From contig CAWDMB010000006.1 of NCBI GenBank assembly GCA_963803375.1, positions 1-64,000 of the forward strand: a stretch of 64,000 nucleotides of DNA, given 5' to 3'. Under the pieces are notes generated by a model. It was given only the letters and a program-made list of their open reading frames with translations. It made no database searches and was not told the DNA's origin. Shown here one piece after another: positions 7,858 to 15,954 of the stretch. Source of the DNA: JAOPZW01 sp963803375. GTDB taxonomy: Bacteria; Actinomycetota; Thermoleophilia; Solirubrobacterales; Solirubrobacteraceae. Positions within the stretch are counted from its first letter, which is position 1. Each line of letters begins with the position of its first letter. Position numbers and translations under genes: made by a program.

Positions 7858-9054
7858 TCAGCGCAGTGAGCTGAATGCAGCGCGCACCTCCGTGGAGAAG
7901 AGCTCGGGCTCCTCCCAGGCGGCGAAGTGCCCGCCCCTGTCCACTTCGTTGAAGTACGTGAGGTTGGGGTAGGAGTTCTCGGCCCAGCTGCGCGGGGTCC
8001 GCCAGATCTCGCCGGGGAACGTGGTGAAGCCGACCGGGAGCGAGACCTCCGGAGGAGCCTGGCCGGACGCGCGTGCTTGAGCCAGAGCTTGTCCGTCCTC
8101 CCAGTAGGAGCGGGCCGCCGAGGCGCCGGTGCCCGTCAGCCAGTACAGCGTGATGTTGTCGACGAGGTTGTCCCGGCTGAGATTGCCCACAGGCTCGCCG
8201 TCGACGAACGCGCGGGAGATCTTGTAGTAGCTGTCCGTGTCGTGGTCGAGCAACCAGGCCGCCAGCCCGACGGGTGAATCCAGCAGGGAGTAGCCGATCG
8301 TCTGCGGCCGCGTGGCCATCTCCAGGAAGTAGCCGAAGCCGCTCTCCCTGAATGTTGCGACCTGGTCCGCCGCCGCGCGTTCCTGCTCGGACTCCGCTGG
8401 CTGGGGGCCGGCCAGCACCGTCACGAGCAAGTTCATGTGGATGCCGAGCAGCCCCTCGGGCGCCTGGCGTCCCATCGCGTCGGTGACGGCCGCGCCCACG
8501 TCGCCGCCCTGGGCGACATAACGGGCGTAGCCGAGGCGGTGCATCAGCTCCGCCCAGGCCTGCGCGACGCGGCCGACGTTCCAGCCGGGCTCGGCCGGCT
8601 CGCCGGAGAGGCCGTAGCCGGGCAGGGACGGCAGCACCAGGTGGAACGCGTCCTCGGCGCGTCCGCCGTGCGCGGTCGGGTCCGTCAGCGGGCCGACCAC
8701 CTCGAGCAGCTCGATGACCGAGCCGGGCCAGCCGTGCGTCATGATCAGCGGCAACGCGTTCTCGTGCTGGGAGCGCACGTGGACGAAGTGGATCTCGGCC
8801 CCGTCGACCTCGGTCGTGAACTGCGGCCGCGCGTTCAGCCTCGCCTCGCACCTGCGCCAGTCGTACTCCGTCGTCCAGTAGCGGGCGAGCGCCTGCAGCG
8901 TCGCCAGCTGCACGCCCTGGGAGCGGTCTGCAACGAGCTCTTTAAAAGGCCAGCGCGTCGCCTCGATCCGGCGTCGCAGCTCAGCGAGCTTCTCTTCGGG
9001 AATCTCGACCTGGAAAGGACGTATGTCGATGGCGGTCTCGCCGGCAGCACCCAT
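7858..9054 (-). CDS. Epoxide hydrolase (EHN-domain alpha/beta hydrolase)
   Basis: A 398-residue protein starting at ATG 9054, preceded by GGAGG at suitable spacing. Residues ~8-115 form the N-terminal epoxide hydrolase (EHN) domain, with RPFQVEIPEE and the TRWP element. The oxyanion region HGWPGS is at 107-112 and the nucleophile Asp185 sits in QGGDVGAA; the catalytic His lies in GGHFAAWEEPEL near the C-terminus. These are the features of microsomal-type soluble epoxide hydrolases that open epoxides with water. Length is normal for the family. It belongs to a minus-strand run of hydrolase and redox genes, so a role in detoxifying oxidised organics is plausible but inferred. Confidence 0.92.
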   Translation of the reverse strand: MGAAGETAIDIRPFQVEIPEEKLAELRRRIEATRWPFKELVADRSQGVQLATLQALARYWTTEYDWRRCEARLNARPQFTTEVDGAEIHFVHVRSQHENALPLIMTHGWPGSVIELLEVVGPLTDPTAHGGRAEDAFHLVLPSLPGYGLSGEPAEPGWNVGRVAQAWAELMHRLGYARYVAQGGDVGAAVTDAMGRQAPEGLLGIHMNLLVTVLAGPQPAESEQERAAADQVATFRESGFGYFLEMATRPQTIGYSLLDSPVGLAAWLLDHDTDSYYKISRAFVDGEPVGNLSRDNLVDNITLYWLTGTGASAARSYWEDGQALAQARASGQAPPEVSLPVGFTTFPGEIWRTPRSWAENSYPNLTYFNEVDRGGHFAAWEEPELFSTEVRAAFSSLR

Positions 9055-9297
9055 GACAACCTCCGTTCTGGAAGGGCGGCGACCACCTCTCTCTCGGGTC
9101 GCGGACCCTCGCCACGCTACTCCTGCCGGGTGGGGCCCAGCAATGACTGGCACCAGATCGACACCGGGCCGCTCCGCATTCGTCGCGCCTCGAGCCGACG
9201 GCGCCGATCCAGACGTCTTCTGACCGATCAAGGCGGACCGGGGCGCCGGCCAGGCGCCACGGTGCAGAGCCATCGTCGGCGCCCGCAGCCGAGTCGG

Positions 9298-10123
9298 TCA
9301 GGACTGCACGAAGGCCAGCAGGTCAGCGTTGATCGTTTCGGCCTGCGTGGTCGGCGAGCCGTGCGGGAATCCTGCGTACGTCTTCAGCGTCCCGTTCTGC
9401 AAGAGCTGCGCGGACAGTGGTCCCGAGTCGGCGTAGGGGACGATCTGGTCGTCGTCGCCGTGCATCACCAGGACCGGCACCGTGATCTTCTTGAGGTCCT
9501 CGGTGAAATCGGTTTGGGAGAAGGCAACGATGCCGTCGTAGTGGGCCTTTGCTCCGCCCATCATTCCCTGGCGCCACCAGTTCGCGATGATCGCTTCCGA
9601 GGCCTCCACGCCCGGGCGGTTGAAGCCGTAGAAGGGGGCCGGACGCCAGGGCGCGGTAGAACACGGACCGGTTTGCGGCGAGCTGGGCCTGGAGGTCGTC
9701 GAAGACGCTCTTCGGCAGGCCGCCGGGGTTGGCGTCGGTCTGCACCATGAGCGGCGGCACCGCATCGATCAGCACCGCTTTCGCCACACGGCTCTCACCG
9801 TGTCGGGCGATGTAGTGCACGACCTCGCCGCCGCCGGTGGAGTGCCCGACGTGGACGGCGTTCGCGAGATCGAGATCGGCGGTCAGCGCGGCGAGGTCGT
9901 CGGCGTAGTGGTCCATGTCGTGACCGTCGGCGGTCTGGGTGGAGCGTCCGTGCCCGCGCCGGTCGTGGGCGATGACGCGGTGGCCGTGGTGCAGGAAGAA
10001 CAGCAGTTGGGTGTCCCAATCGTCGCCCGAAAGGGGCCAGCCATGGCTGAAGACAATTGGTTGGCCCGAGCCCCAGTCCTTGTAGAAGATCTCCGTGCCA
10101 TCGGTCGTGGTGATCGTGCCCAT
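9298..10123 (-). pseudogene. Chloroperoxidase/arylesterase-like alpha/beta hydrolase, frameshifted
   Basis: ATG 10123 has ACGGAGG nine bases upstream. The first frame gives MGTITTTDGTEIFYKDWG, the HGWPLSGDDWD block and the nucleophile elbow VGHSTGGGEV. Around 9634-9638 a five-base G/C run moves the frame; removing one base joins ALASGP to FYGFNRPG and continues to VLVMHGDDDQIVP and the terminal FPHGSPTT, with the catalytic His, ending at 9298. Repaired, the protein would be about 274 residues, the normal length for non-haem chloroperoxidase-like hydrolases. All three catalytic positions are otherwise intact, so a sequencing error or a very recent mutation are both possible. As written, the protein would lose its acid and His residues. 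Confidence 0.85.
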
Positions 10124-10288
10124 GCGCTGCTGCCTCCGTTGGTCGATGTCGCTTCGCATGATCTGCTTCTGTCGAGGGTTGGGCGCTTACCCAGGACTAT
10201 GTCTCTCGGCGAGGCCGCTCGCGCCCGGGGCTCCACCGGTCAGACCCCTGGACCACGGTACCGGTGCAGACCAGGGTGGCCTCGAATC

Positions 10289-11938
10289 TCAACTCGCGGT
10301 GCCGAACAACGCGACGTACTGGTGGATCATGCGCACTGCCGTCGCGCCCTCGCCAACGGCGGAGGCGACGCGCTTGATCGACCCGGAGCGCACGTCGCCG
10401 GCGGCGAACACGCCCGGGCGGCTCGTTTCGAGCGGGAGCGGCGGGCGGTCGCGGCCGTCGCGCGCGGGATCGAGGTGGGTCAGCTGCAGGTCGTGGCCGG
10501 TCACGAGGAATCCGTGCTCGTCGGTCGCCAGCGCCCCGCCCAGCCAGTCGGTGCACGGGTCGGCCCCGATGAATACGAACAGCGCACGCGCGCCAATCCG
10601 GCCGGCGTCGCCGTCGATCGTGACGGCCTGCAACGAGGAGTCCCCGTGCAACTCGCGGACGTTGGCGGCGAGGTGGATGTCGATCGCGGGGTGCGCCTCG
10701 ACCTGATCGACCAGGTAACGCGACATGCGCGCCCCCAGGTCGCCTCCGCGGACGACGAGGTCGACGCGGCAGCCGCGGCTCGCGAGGAAGACGGCGGCCT
10801 GGCCCGCCGAATTCGCGCCCCCGACGACGACGGGATCGCCCTTGCACGCCTGCGCCTCGACCTCGGTCGCGGCGTAGAAGACGCCCGCGCCCTCGAAGTC
10901 CGCGAGCCGATCGACTGCCAATCGGCGATACCTGGCGCCGGTCGCCAGGACGACCGTGCGGCCGCGGAGGTGGTCCCCGCCCTCGAGCGCGACCATATAG
11001 TGGCCGCCGTCGAACGCGACACCGGTGGCTGTGACCGGCACAGCGCTGCCGGCACCGAAGCGCTTGGCCTGCAGCGCGGCGCGCTCGGTCAGTTCGGTGC
11101 CCGAGATCCCGGCCGGAAAGCCGAGGTAGTTCTCGATCCTCGCCGACGTGCTCGCCTGGCCGCCGATCGCCACCGAATCGACGAGCACCGTGCTGAGGCC
11201 CTCCGACGCGGCGTACACGGCGGCGGCGAGACCCGCCGGTCCGCCGCCGACGATCAGCGCGTCCGCGACTCGGGTCGGCGCGCGCGGAGGCCTGAGATTG
11301 AGCGCCTCTGCGACCGCGTTGTTGGTCGGGTTGCGCAGCGCCAGAGACCCGCGCAGCAGCAGCGGCGTATCGGCAGGGGCGACACCGAACTCGCGCAGGA
11401 GCCCTTCGGCGTGCTCGTCGGTCTCCACGTCGAGGAACCCGTGCGGGATCCGATTGCGGGTGAGGAAGTCGCGCAGCCGCCGCGTGTCCGGCGACAGCTG
11501 CGACCCGACAAGCTTTACACCCGCGCCCATCCCGACCAGCAGCGCGCGCCGCGCGACGAACGCGCCCAGGATCAGATCACCGAGCCTCTGGTTGACGCCG
11601 ATCATTCTGCGCAGCTGGTCGATGCGGAGCACGATCACCTCGCCGTTCTCCGCAGCGACGGTCGTGATGTAGGCCGGCTGTCCGCTCAGGAGGTTCGTCC
11701 CGCCCCAGAACCGGCGCTCCCCGATCACGGCGATCAGCCGTTCCGTCGCGCGCCCGTAGTCCCCGTATCCCGCGAGCGAGCCGCGCACCACCACACAGAA
11801 CTCCCGAGCGACCTCGCCCGCGCGGTTGAGGACCTCGCCCTCTCCGACCGCGCGCCGTTCACCCGCGGCATCGACCACGGCCAGCAGCTCACTGCTGAGC
11901 CGAGGGAAGGCCTCTTCATGGTCGAGCTGCTCCTCCAT
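10289..11938 (-). CDS. Cyclic-nucleotide-domain / thioredoxin-reductase-like FAD oxidoreductase (paralogue B)
   Basis: A 549-residue paralogue of the 4503-6191 protein, with the same order: a CRP-type cyclic-nucleotide-binding domain (~20-130), a short degenerate thioredoxin-like segment (~150-200), and a thioredoxin-reductase-like FAD/NAD(P)H module with GGGPAGLAAA, SARIENYLGFPAG, VVGGANSAGQAA and GDVRSGSIKR. The CxxC site is again missing (AATE in place of CATC). The start at ATG 11938 lies eight bases after the stop of a 75-residue gene on the same strand, so they are probably co-transcribed. Keeping two copies that share the same loss of the redox disulfide argues that the protein works without it. 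The acceptor is unknown. Confidence 0.85.
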   Translation of the reverse strand: MEEQLDHEEAFPRLSSELLAVVDAAGERRAVGEGEVLNRAGEVAREFCVVVRGSLAGYGDYGRATERLIAVIGERRFWGGTNLLSGQPAYITTVAAENGEVIVLRIDQLRRMIGVNQRLGDLILGAFVARRALLVGMGAGVKLVGSQLSPDTRRLRDFLTRNRIPHGFLDVETDEHAEGLLREFGVAPADTPLLLRGSLALRNPTNNAVAEALNLRPPRAPTRVADALIVGGGPAGLAAAVYAASEGLSTVLVDSVAIGGQASTSARIENYLGFPAGISGTELTERAALQAKRFGAGSAVPVTATGVAFDGGHYMVALEGGDHLRGRTVVLATGARYRRLAVDRLADFEGAGVFYAATEVEAQACKGDPVVVGGANSAGQAAVFLASRGCRVDLVVRGGDLGARMSRYLVDQVEAHPAIDIHLAANVRELHGDSSLQAVTIDGDAGRIGARALFVFIGADPCTDWLGGALATDEHGFLVTGHDLQLTHLDPARDGRDRPPLPLETSRPGVFAAGDVRSGSIKRVASAVGEGATAVRMIHQYVALFGTAS

Positions 11939-11946
11939 CGTGGAGC

Positions 11947-12174
11947 TCAGCGGTCGGTGCCCCGGGAGCTGCCCTGCAGCAGCACATCGCGCGCGTCCCG
12001 CTCCGCGGAGGGCGCCACGAGCATGTCGCGCGGGACCGCGGCAGGGAGGTCGGGCACGTCGAAGCCAGGCGTACCGCGCAGCGCAGACGGCACGCCCTCT
12101 GCGTGCGGCAACTCCTGGCGGAACTCGGCCTCGGCCTGTTTCTCAGCCCGGGCAACCACAACAAGGTCAGTCAT
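11947..12174 (-). CDS. Small hypothetical protein upstream of flavoprotein B
   Basis: A 75-residue soluble, charged protein starting at ATG 12174 (MTDLVVVARAEKQAEAEF). The reading frame extends further 5' but with arginine-rich nonsense, so the internal Met is preferred. No domain is recognised and there are no membrane segments. It ends eight bases before the flavoprotein start, which suggests one transcript. A degraded sigma-factor sequence lies on the opposite strand just upstream, so the promoter region is short. Confidence 0.45.
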   Translation of the reverse strand: MTDLVVVARAEKQAEAEFRQELPHAEGVPSALRGTPGFDVPDLPAAVPRDMLVAPSAERDARDVLLQGSSRGTDR

Positions 12175-12281
12175 AGGCCAATCATCGCGCGCACCGCGAG
12201 CCGTCGCACCCGTGGAACACCCTGGGTCCATGCCCAGCCTGACCTTGGTCATATCACCGCGCGACGCGCCGCCAGTCGACC

Positions 12282-12605
12282 TCCCCAACGACACATGCGC
12301 CGTCCCGTTCGACGAGATCGCGCCGATCGTGGGGCGGTCCCCGGCCGCGGCGAGGCAGCTCGCGAGCCGCGCGCGCCGCCGCGTGCAGGGAACCGCCCCC
12401 GTGCCGGACATCGACCTCGCCCGCCAGCGAGAGGTCGTCGACGACTTCCTCGCCGCCTCGCGCGGCGGTGACTTCGACGGTCGCGCGCGGCAAGATCGCC
12501 GAGATCGATCTGCTCGCCGATCCCGCCCGCCTGCGCGAGCTCGACCTGACCGTTTCTCGACGACTGACGCTCGGATCCCGGCCGCGCCCTCGACGCGGTC
12601 CTTAG
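12282..12605 (+). pseudogene. Relic of a SigJ-type ECF sigma factor with internal deletion
   Basis: In one frame, 12302-12480 encodes VPFDEIAPIVGRSPAAARQL followed by an RARRRVQG motif and REVVDDFLAASRGGDFDG. This is sigma region 4 and the beginning of the SnoaL-like C-terminal domain of long (SigJ-like) ECF sigma factors. From 12477 a different frame gives GKIAEIDLLADPARLRELDL, which is the very end of that same family. The ~80-100 residues normally between them, and all of sigma region 2, are missing. The fragment therefore joins two separated parts of one ancestral gene. It cannot encode a working sigma factor. The recognition is by family memory and could be confirmed by a protein search. 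Confidence 0.65.
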
Positions 12606-12665
12606 CCCCCGTGCGACCGACCGCGCGGAGAGGACCGAGGAGCCCGGCGCCCTACGCTGCGCTGC

Positions 12666-13241
12666 GTGCCCCGCCTGCGTCTGCGCATCAGGCCGATCGA
12701 GCCCGACGACAAGGCGGCGCTCGCGGAAGGCTTCGAGCGCCTGAGCGAGGAGTCGCGCTACCGCCGCTTCCTGAGCGCCCATCCCCGTCTCAGCGCGAGC
12801 GACCTGCGCTACCTCACCGAGGTCGACCACCGCGACCACGAGGCGCTCGTGGCGTTCGACGCGCGCACCGACGCCGGCGTCGGCGTCGCGCGGTTCATCC
12901 GCGACCCGGCGCGGCCCGACAGCGCGGAGATCGCCGTTGCCGTGACGGACGACGCGCAGGGGCGCGGGGTCGGCACCGCGCTCATGCGCCGGCTCGCCGA
13001 CCGGGCCCGCGAGGAGGGCATCGGGCGCTTCACGGCGGTCATGCTGGCGGACAACGCGCCGATGGTCCATCTGCTCGACGACCTCGGGGCGATGCGCGTC
13101 CTGGACCGCGACCAGGGCGAGGTCGAGTTCGCGGTGGACCTGCCCGAGCGCGGGCTGAGCTCGGCGCTGCGTGGCTGGCTGCGATCGGCGGCCCGGGGCG
13201 TGCTGCACCTGCGCGCCGGCGAGGGCCGCCGGCCGGCGTGA
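12666..13241 (+). CDS. GNAT-family N-acetyltransferase
   Basis: A 191-residue protein from GTG 12666. It opens with the LRLRIRPIEPDDKAALAEGF block typical of GNAT proteins related to the acetyltransferase part of Pat-like enzymes. The acetyl-CoA-binding motif A is EIAVAVTDDAQGRGVGTALM (residues ~92-111), with the QGRGVG pyrophosphate loop; motif B holds LADNAPMVHLLDDLG. The substrate is unknown. The last ~25 codons lie in the first copy of a 71-bp tandem repeat, which supplies the stop codon, so the gene's 3' end has been duplicated downstream. Confidence 0.88.
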   Translation: MPRLRLRIRPIEPDDKAALAEGFERLSEESRYRRFLSAHPRLSASDLRYLTEVDHRDHEALVAFDARTDAGVGVARFIRDPARPDSAEIAVAVTDDAQGRGVGTALMRRLADRAREEGIGRFTAVMLADNAPMVHLLDDLGAMRVLDRDQGEVEFAVDLPERGLSSALRGWLRSAARGVLHLRAGEGRRPA

Positions 13242-13467
13242 GGCGGTTCGCGCCGTCGGCGGCCCGGGGCGTGCTGCACCTGCGCGCCGGCGAGGGCCGC
13301 CGGCCGGCGTGAGGCGGTTCGCGCCGTCGGCGGCCCGGGGCGTGCTGCACCTGCGCGCCGGCGAGGGCCGCCGGCCGGCGTGAGGCGGTTCGCGCCGTCG
13401 GCGGCCCGGGGCGCAGTTGCGGCCGCCCGCCGGCGACGGCCGCCGGCCCGGCGTGAGGCGGTTCGAA
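13185..13467 (+). repeat. 71-bp tandem repeat, about four units, covering the end of the GNAT gene
   Basis: Units begin near 13185, 13256, 13327 and 13398. The marker GCCCGGGGCG recurs at 13191, 13262, 13333 and 13404, exactly 71 bases apart. The first three units are nearly identical and each contains GGCCGGCGTGA with the TGA stop of the acetyltransferase; the fourth diverges in its middle. Each unit has a G+C-rich inverted repeat (GCGCCGGC paired with a later GCCGGC). Since 71 is not a multiple of three, the repeats are not a protein repeat. They look like slippage or unequal-crossover duplication of the gene's 3' end, including a possible terminator stem. Confidence 0.92.
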
Positions 13468-13472
13468 GGCTC

Positions 13473-14567
13473 CTACACCCGCACGCGCAGGATCCGGTCG
13501 TCGCCCGACCGCGGCGAACCGCGGCCGTCGCGGTTGGAGGTCGTGACCCAGAGCGTGCCGTCGGGCGCGCGAACGACCGTGCGGATGCGCCCGCGCCCGC
13601 CGAGCAGCGGCGAGGCCTTCACCGCGCTCGTGCCGCGCAGGCGCACGCGCAGCACCGCCTGGCCCTGCAACGCCCCGAGGTACAGCGTCGTCCCGACGAT
13701 CGCCGCGCCGCTCGGCGAGGCCTCGCTCGTCGACCACGTCACCTTCGGGTTGACGAAGCGCCCACCCTCCGTCGGCCCGACGCCCTCGACCGCGGGCCAG
13801 CCGCCGTTGTCGCCCTTGCCCACGAGGTTGACCTCGTCGAAGCGGTTCTGGCCGAACTCACTGGCCCAGAGGCGGCCCTGCGCGTCCCACGCCAGGCCCT
13901 GGACGTTGCGGCGGCCCGAGCTCCACACGAGCGATCCGCGGCTCGGGTTGTCCGACGGGGCGCTGCCGTCGGGGTTCATCCGCAGGATCTTGCCGTTGTT
14001 CGAGCTCGGGTCCTGCGCGAGCGCGCCGTCGCCCGCCTCGCCGACGCCGGCGTAGAGCTTGCCGTCGGGACCGAAGGCGATCCGTCCGCCGTCGTGGACG
14101 ACACCCGCGCGCAGGCCGGTGAGGATCGGGCGCACCTCGCCCCCCAGCCGAAAGCGCACGATCCGGTTGTCCGCGGCGGTCGTGAGGTACGCGTAGACGA
14201 GGCCGTCGCGGGCGTAGGACGGCGAGACCGCGAGCCCGAGCAGGCCGCCCTCGCCGCCCGCGCCGCCCACGACGCCCGGCACGCGCATGACGGTCCGCGG
14301 GCGCCCGCCGCGCGCGGGGACGCGCAGGATCCGGCCCGAGTCGCGCTCGCCGACGAGGGCGTCGCCGCCCGGGAGGAAGGCGATGCCCCAGGGAACCTCG
14401 AGCCCGGTCGCGACGGTCGAGACCCGCGCTTCGCCGGCCGCGCCCGTCGCGGCGCCGCGAGCGCCGCCGTCGCCGGCGTCGTCGCCGTCGCCGCCGCCGC
14501 CGCCGCAGGCGAGCAGGGCGAGCGCGGCGGCGAGGGTGGCGAGCACGGCGGCCCGCCGGCGGGTCAT
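13473..14567 (-). CDS. PQQ-type glucose/sorbosone dehydrogenase family lipoprotein
   Basis: About 364 residues from ATG 14567; an ATG at 14579 is also possible. The N-terminus MTRRRAAVLATL...LLAC is a lipoprotein signal with Cys lipobox, followed by a Gly/Asp linker. From ~50 onward is the soluble-glucose-dehydrogenase six-bladed propeller: LEVPWGIAFLPGG, the GGEGGLLGLAVSP block, VHDGGRIAFGPDGKLYAGVG and GRRNVQGLAWD. These match PQQ-dependent aldose sugar dehydrogenases (YliI/Asd-like), which oxidise sugars outside the cytoplasmic membrane. The substrate is not readable from sequence. The stop lies next to the 71-bp repeat array, which separates it from the convergent acetyltransferase. Confidence 0.88.
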   Translation of the reverse strand: MTRRRAAVLATLAAALALLACGGGGGDGDDAGDGGARGAATGAAGEARVSTVATGLEVPWGIAFLPGGDALVGERDSGRILRVPARGGRPRTVMRVPGVVGGAGGEGGLLGLAVSPSYARDGLVYAYLTTAADNRIVRFRLGGEVRPILTGLRAGVVHDGGRIAFGPDGKLYAGVGEAGDGALAQDPSSNNGKILRMNPDGSAPSDNPSRGSLVWSSGRRNVQGLAWDAQGRLWASEFGQNRFDEVNLVGKGDNGGWPAVEGVGPTEGGRFVNPKVTWSTSEASPSGAAIVGTTLYLGALQGQAVLRVRLRGTSAVKASPLLGGRGRIRTVVRAPDGTLWVTTSNRDGRGSPRSGDDRILRVRV

Positions 14568-14627
14568 GCTCCCGGGCATCCTCGTCGCCGCGGCGCGCGT
14601 GAAACCGGCCGGCCGTACGCGGATCCC

Positions 14628-14810
14628 TCAGTCGTCCGGGGCACGGATCTCGCGCTTGAGCACCTTGCCCGTCGGCCCCTTGGGCAGCTCGTCGACGAGC
14701 CAGAGTCGCCACGGGGCCGTTAAGGACAGCACGATGTCGTCGAGCTTGATCGCGGGCCGGTCGCCGTGGGTGGCGACGCTGTCGGCCGGCATCTGGGCGA
14801 CGTTGGTCAT
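14628..14810 (-). pseudogene. Relic of an acyl-CoA synthetase with the whole middle deleted
   Basis: Sixty codons from ATG 14810. The first ~30 residues, MTNVAQMPADSVATHGDRPAI, resemble the start of fatty-acid/AMP-dependent acyl-CoA synthetases. The last ~27, with LWLVDELPKGPTGKVLKREI, are the conserved C-terminal end that carries the catalytic Lys region of the same family. The ~430-450 residues between, including the AMP-binding motifs, are absent. The reading frame is continuous across the join. It is a deletion relic; a micro-protein role is not excluded but not supported. Confidence 0.75.
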
Positions 14811-14926
14811 GGCGTTCTCCTCGTGCGGTGGTCCGTCGATGGCCGGGTGCCCCCGCGATCCCGGAGGCAATCGCGGAGAGCCTCGCACCGCGTGAGGCGG
14901 CGCTGTCCTGCGGGTAGAGAACGGCC

Positions 14927-15400
14927 ATGGCCCAGAAGCTCAAGATCGCCGACCTCAGGCTCCGCAGCCCCGCCTTCGGCCACCACGAAGGCATCCCGCC
15001 GCGCCACGCGGGCGACGGCGAGGACGTCGCGCCCGCGCTCGAATGGTCCGGCGTCCCGGACGGGACGCGGGCCTTCGCCATCGTCGTCCACGATCCCGAC
15101 GCGCCGCTCGTGGACGGCTTCACGCACTGGGTCGCCTACGGCATCCCCGGCGACGCCACCGGCCTGCCCGAGGGCGGCGGCGACGCGGTCACCGGGACGA
15201 ACTCCTTCGGCGCCACCGGCTACGGCGGGCCGGCTCCACCCGGGGGCCATGGCCCGCACCACTACTACTTCTGGCTCTACGCGCTCGACGACGACCTCGA
15301 GCTCGAACCGGGCCTGGATCGCCGCGCGCTGCTGGAGCGGATCGAGGACCACGTCATCGAGCAGGCCCGGTTCGTCGGCACCTACGTCAACGAGGGCTGA
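14927..15400 (+). CDS. PEBP-family protein (YbhB/YbcL type)
   Basis: A 157-residue cytoplasmic protein. It shows the PEBP signatures: LRSPAFGHHEGIPPRHAGDG at the start, PALEWSGVPDGTRAFAIVVHDPDAP with the ligand-pocket DPDAP, the THWVAYGIP strand, the GPAPPGGHGPHHYYFWLYAL block and the terminal GTYVNEG. Bacterial members are of unclear function; some bind small anions or act as protease or kinase inhibitors. Length is normal. It stands alone, followed 34 bases later by a strong stem-loop. It is upstream of the hyp operon but separated from it by that hairpin and about 200 bases. Confidence 0.93.
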   Translation: MAQKLKIADLRLRSPAFGHHEGIPPRHAGDGEDVAPALEWSGVPDGTRAFAIVVHDPDAPLVDGFTHWVAYGIPGDATGLPEGGGDAVTGTNSFGATGYGGPAPPGGHGPHHYYFWLYALDDDLELEPGLDRRALLERIEDHVIEQARFVGTYVNEG

Positions 15401-15434
15401 CCGGGGACGCGCTCCAGCGGAGCCGTTCGCGACG

Positions 15435-15479
15435 CGAGTGGTCGTTCGACGGTCCATGTGACCGTTTCGCGACCACTCG
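15435..15479 (+). terminator. Two-tier stem-loop after the PEBP gene
   Basis: CGAGTGGTCG at 15435-15444 pairs perfectly with CGACCACTCG at 15470-15479. Inside, ACGGTC pairs with GACCGT around a CATGT loop. A symmetric TTCG/TTCG internal loop separates the two stems. There is no clear T-run, so it could be an intrinsic terminator of the high-G+C kind or a structured operator for the hyp operon that starts about 200 bases later. Confidence 0.55.
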
Positions 15480-15675
15480 GCCGCGCTCCGAACCCCCGCC
15501 GTGCCCCAGGCGCCCGGGAGCCCCACAGGAGATGGCGCTCGATCGGGTCCCCGCTGCTCCGCAACTGCATGTCGCACGTCAGTAGACAATTGCGGTCACG
15601 GCCTCTGCACCGTAAGTTCCCCCGTGTAGACCAACCGAGAGGCCGATCGGTCGCTCATCGATGAGGGGTCGCGCC

Positions 15676-15954
15676 GTGTGCCTTGCCATTCCCGGGCGGA
15701 TCATCGAGGTCGTTGACGAAGCAAACCGGCTCGCGCTGGTCGACGTCGCCGGCGTCCGGCGGACCGTGAACATCGGCCTCCTCGATGCCGACGGCACCTC
15801 GGCCCGGCCCGGTGACTGGGTCCTGATCCACGTCGGCTTCGCCCTGTCGTTCGTCGACGAGGAGGAGGCGGCCGCGACGCTCGCGCTGCTGCAGGGCATG
15901 GGCGCCGACTACGAGCAGGAGCTCGAGGAGCTCAAGGCGTCGGTGATCGAGTGA
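15676..15954 (+). CDS. hypC: NiFe-hydrogenase maturation chaperone HypC
   Basis: A 92-residue protein. GTG 15676 is chosen because it yields the obligatory N-terminus (M)CLAIPG, whose Cys2 carries the Fe(CN)2CO group with HypD, and because GAGGGG lies seven bases upstream; the in-frame ATG at 15661 would bury that Cys. The IHVGFALSFVDEEEA segment matches the conserved HVGFAL(x)(x)(I/V)DE motif. It shuttles the iron unit from HypD to the large-subunit precursor. It is the first gene of the hyp cluster, overlapping the next by four bases (GTGA). Confidence 0.95.
   Translation: MCLAIPGRIIEVVDEANRLALVDVAGVRRTVNIGLLDADGTSARPGDWVLIHVGFALSFVDEEEAAATLALLQGMGADYEQELEELKASVIE

Noticed and set aside
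9800..13312. 1170-codon plus-strand open frame
   Set aside because: It is antisense to the hydrolase and flavoprotein B and results from strong G/C bias at third positions. Only its short section at 12302-12480 shows homology, and that is called as a sigma-factor relic.
13185..13467. CRISPR array
   Set aside because: Repeats are directly tandem with no variable spacers between them.
13455..13475. tRNA-like GGTTCGAA element
   Set aside because: No cloverleaf can be formed around it; it arises from the 71-bp repeat unit.
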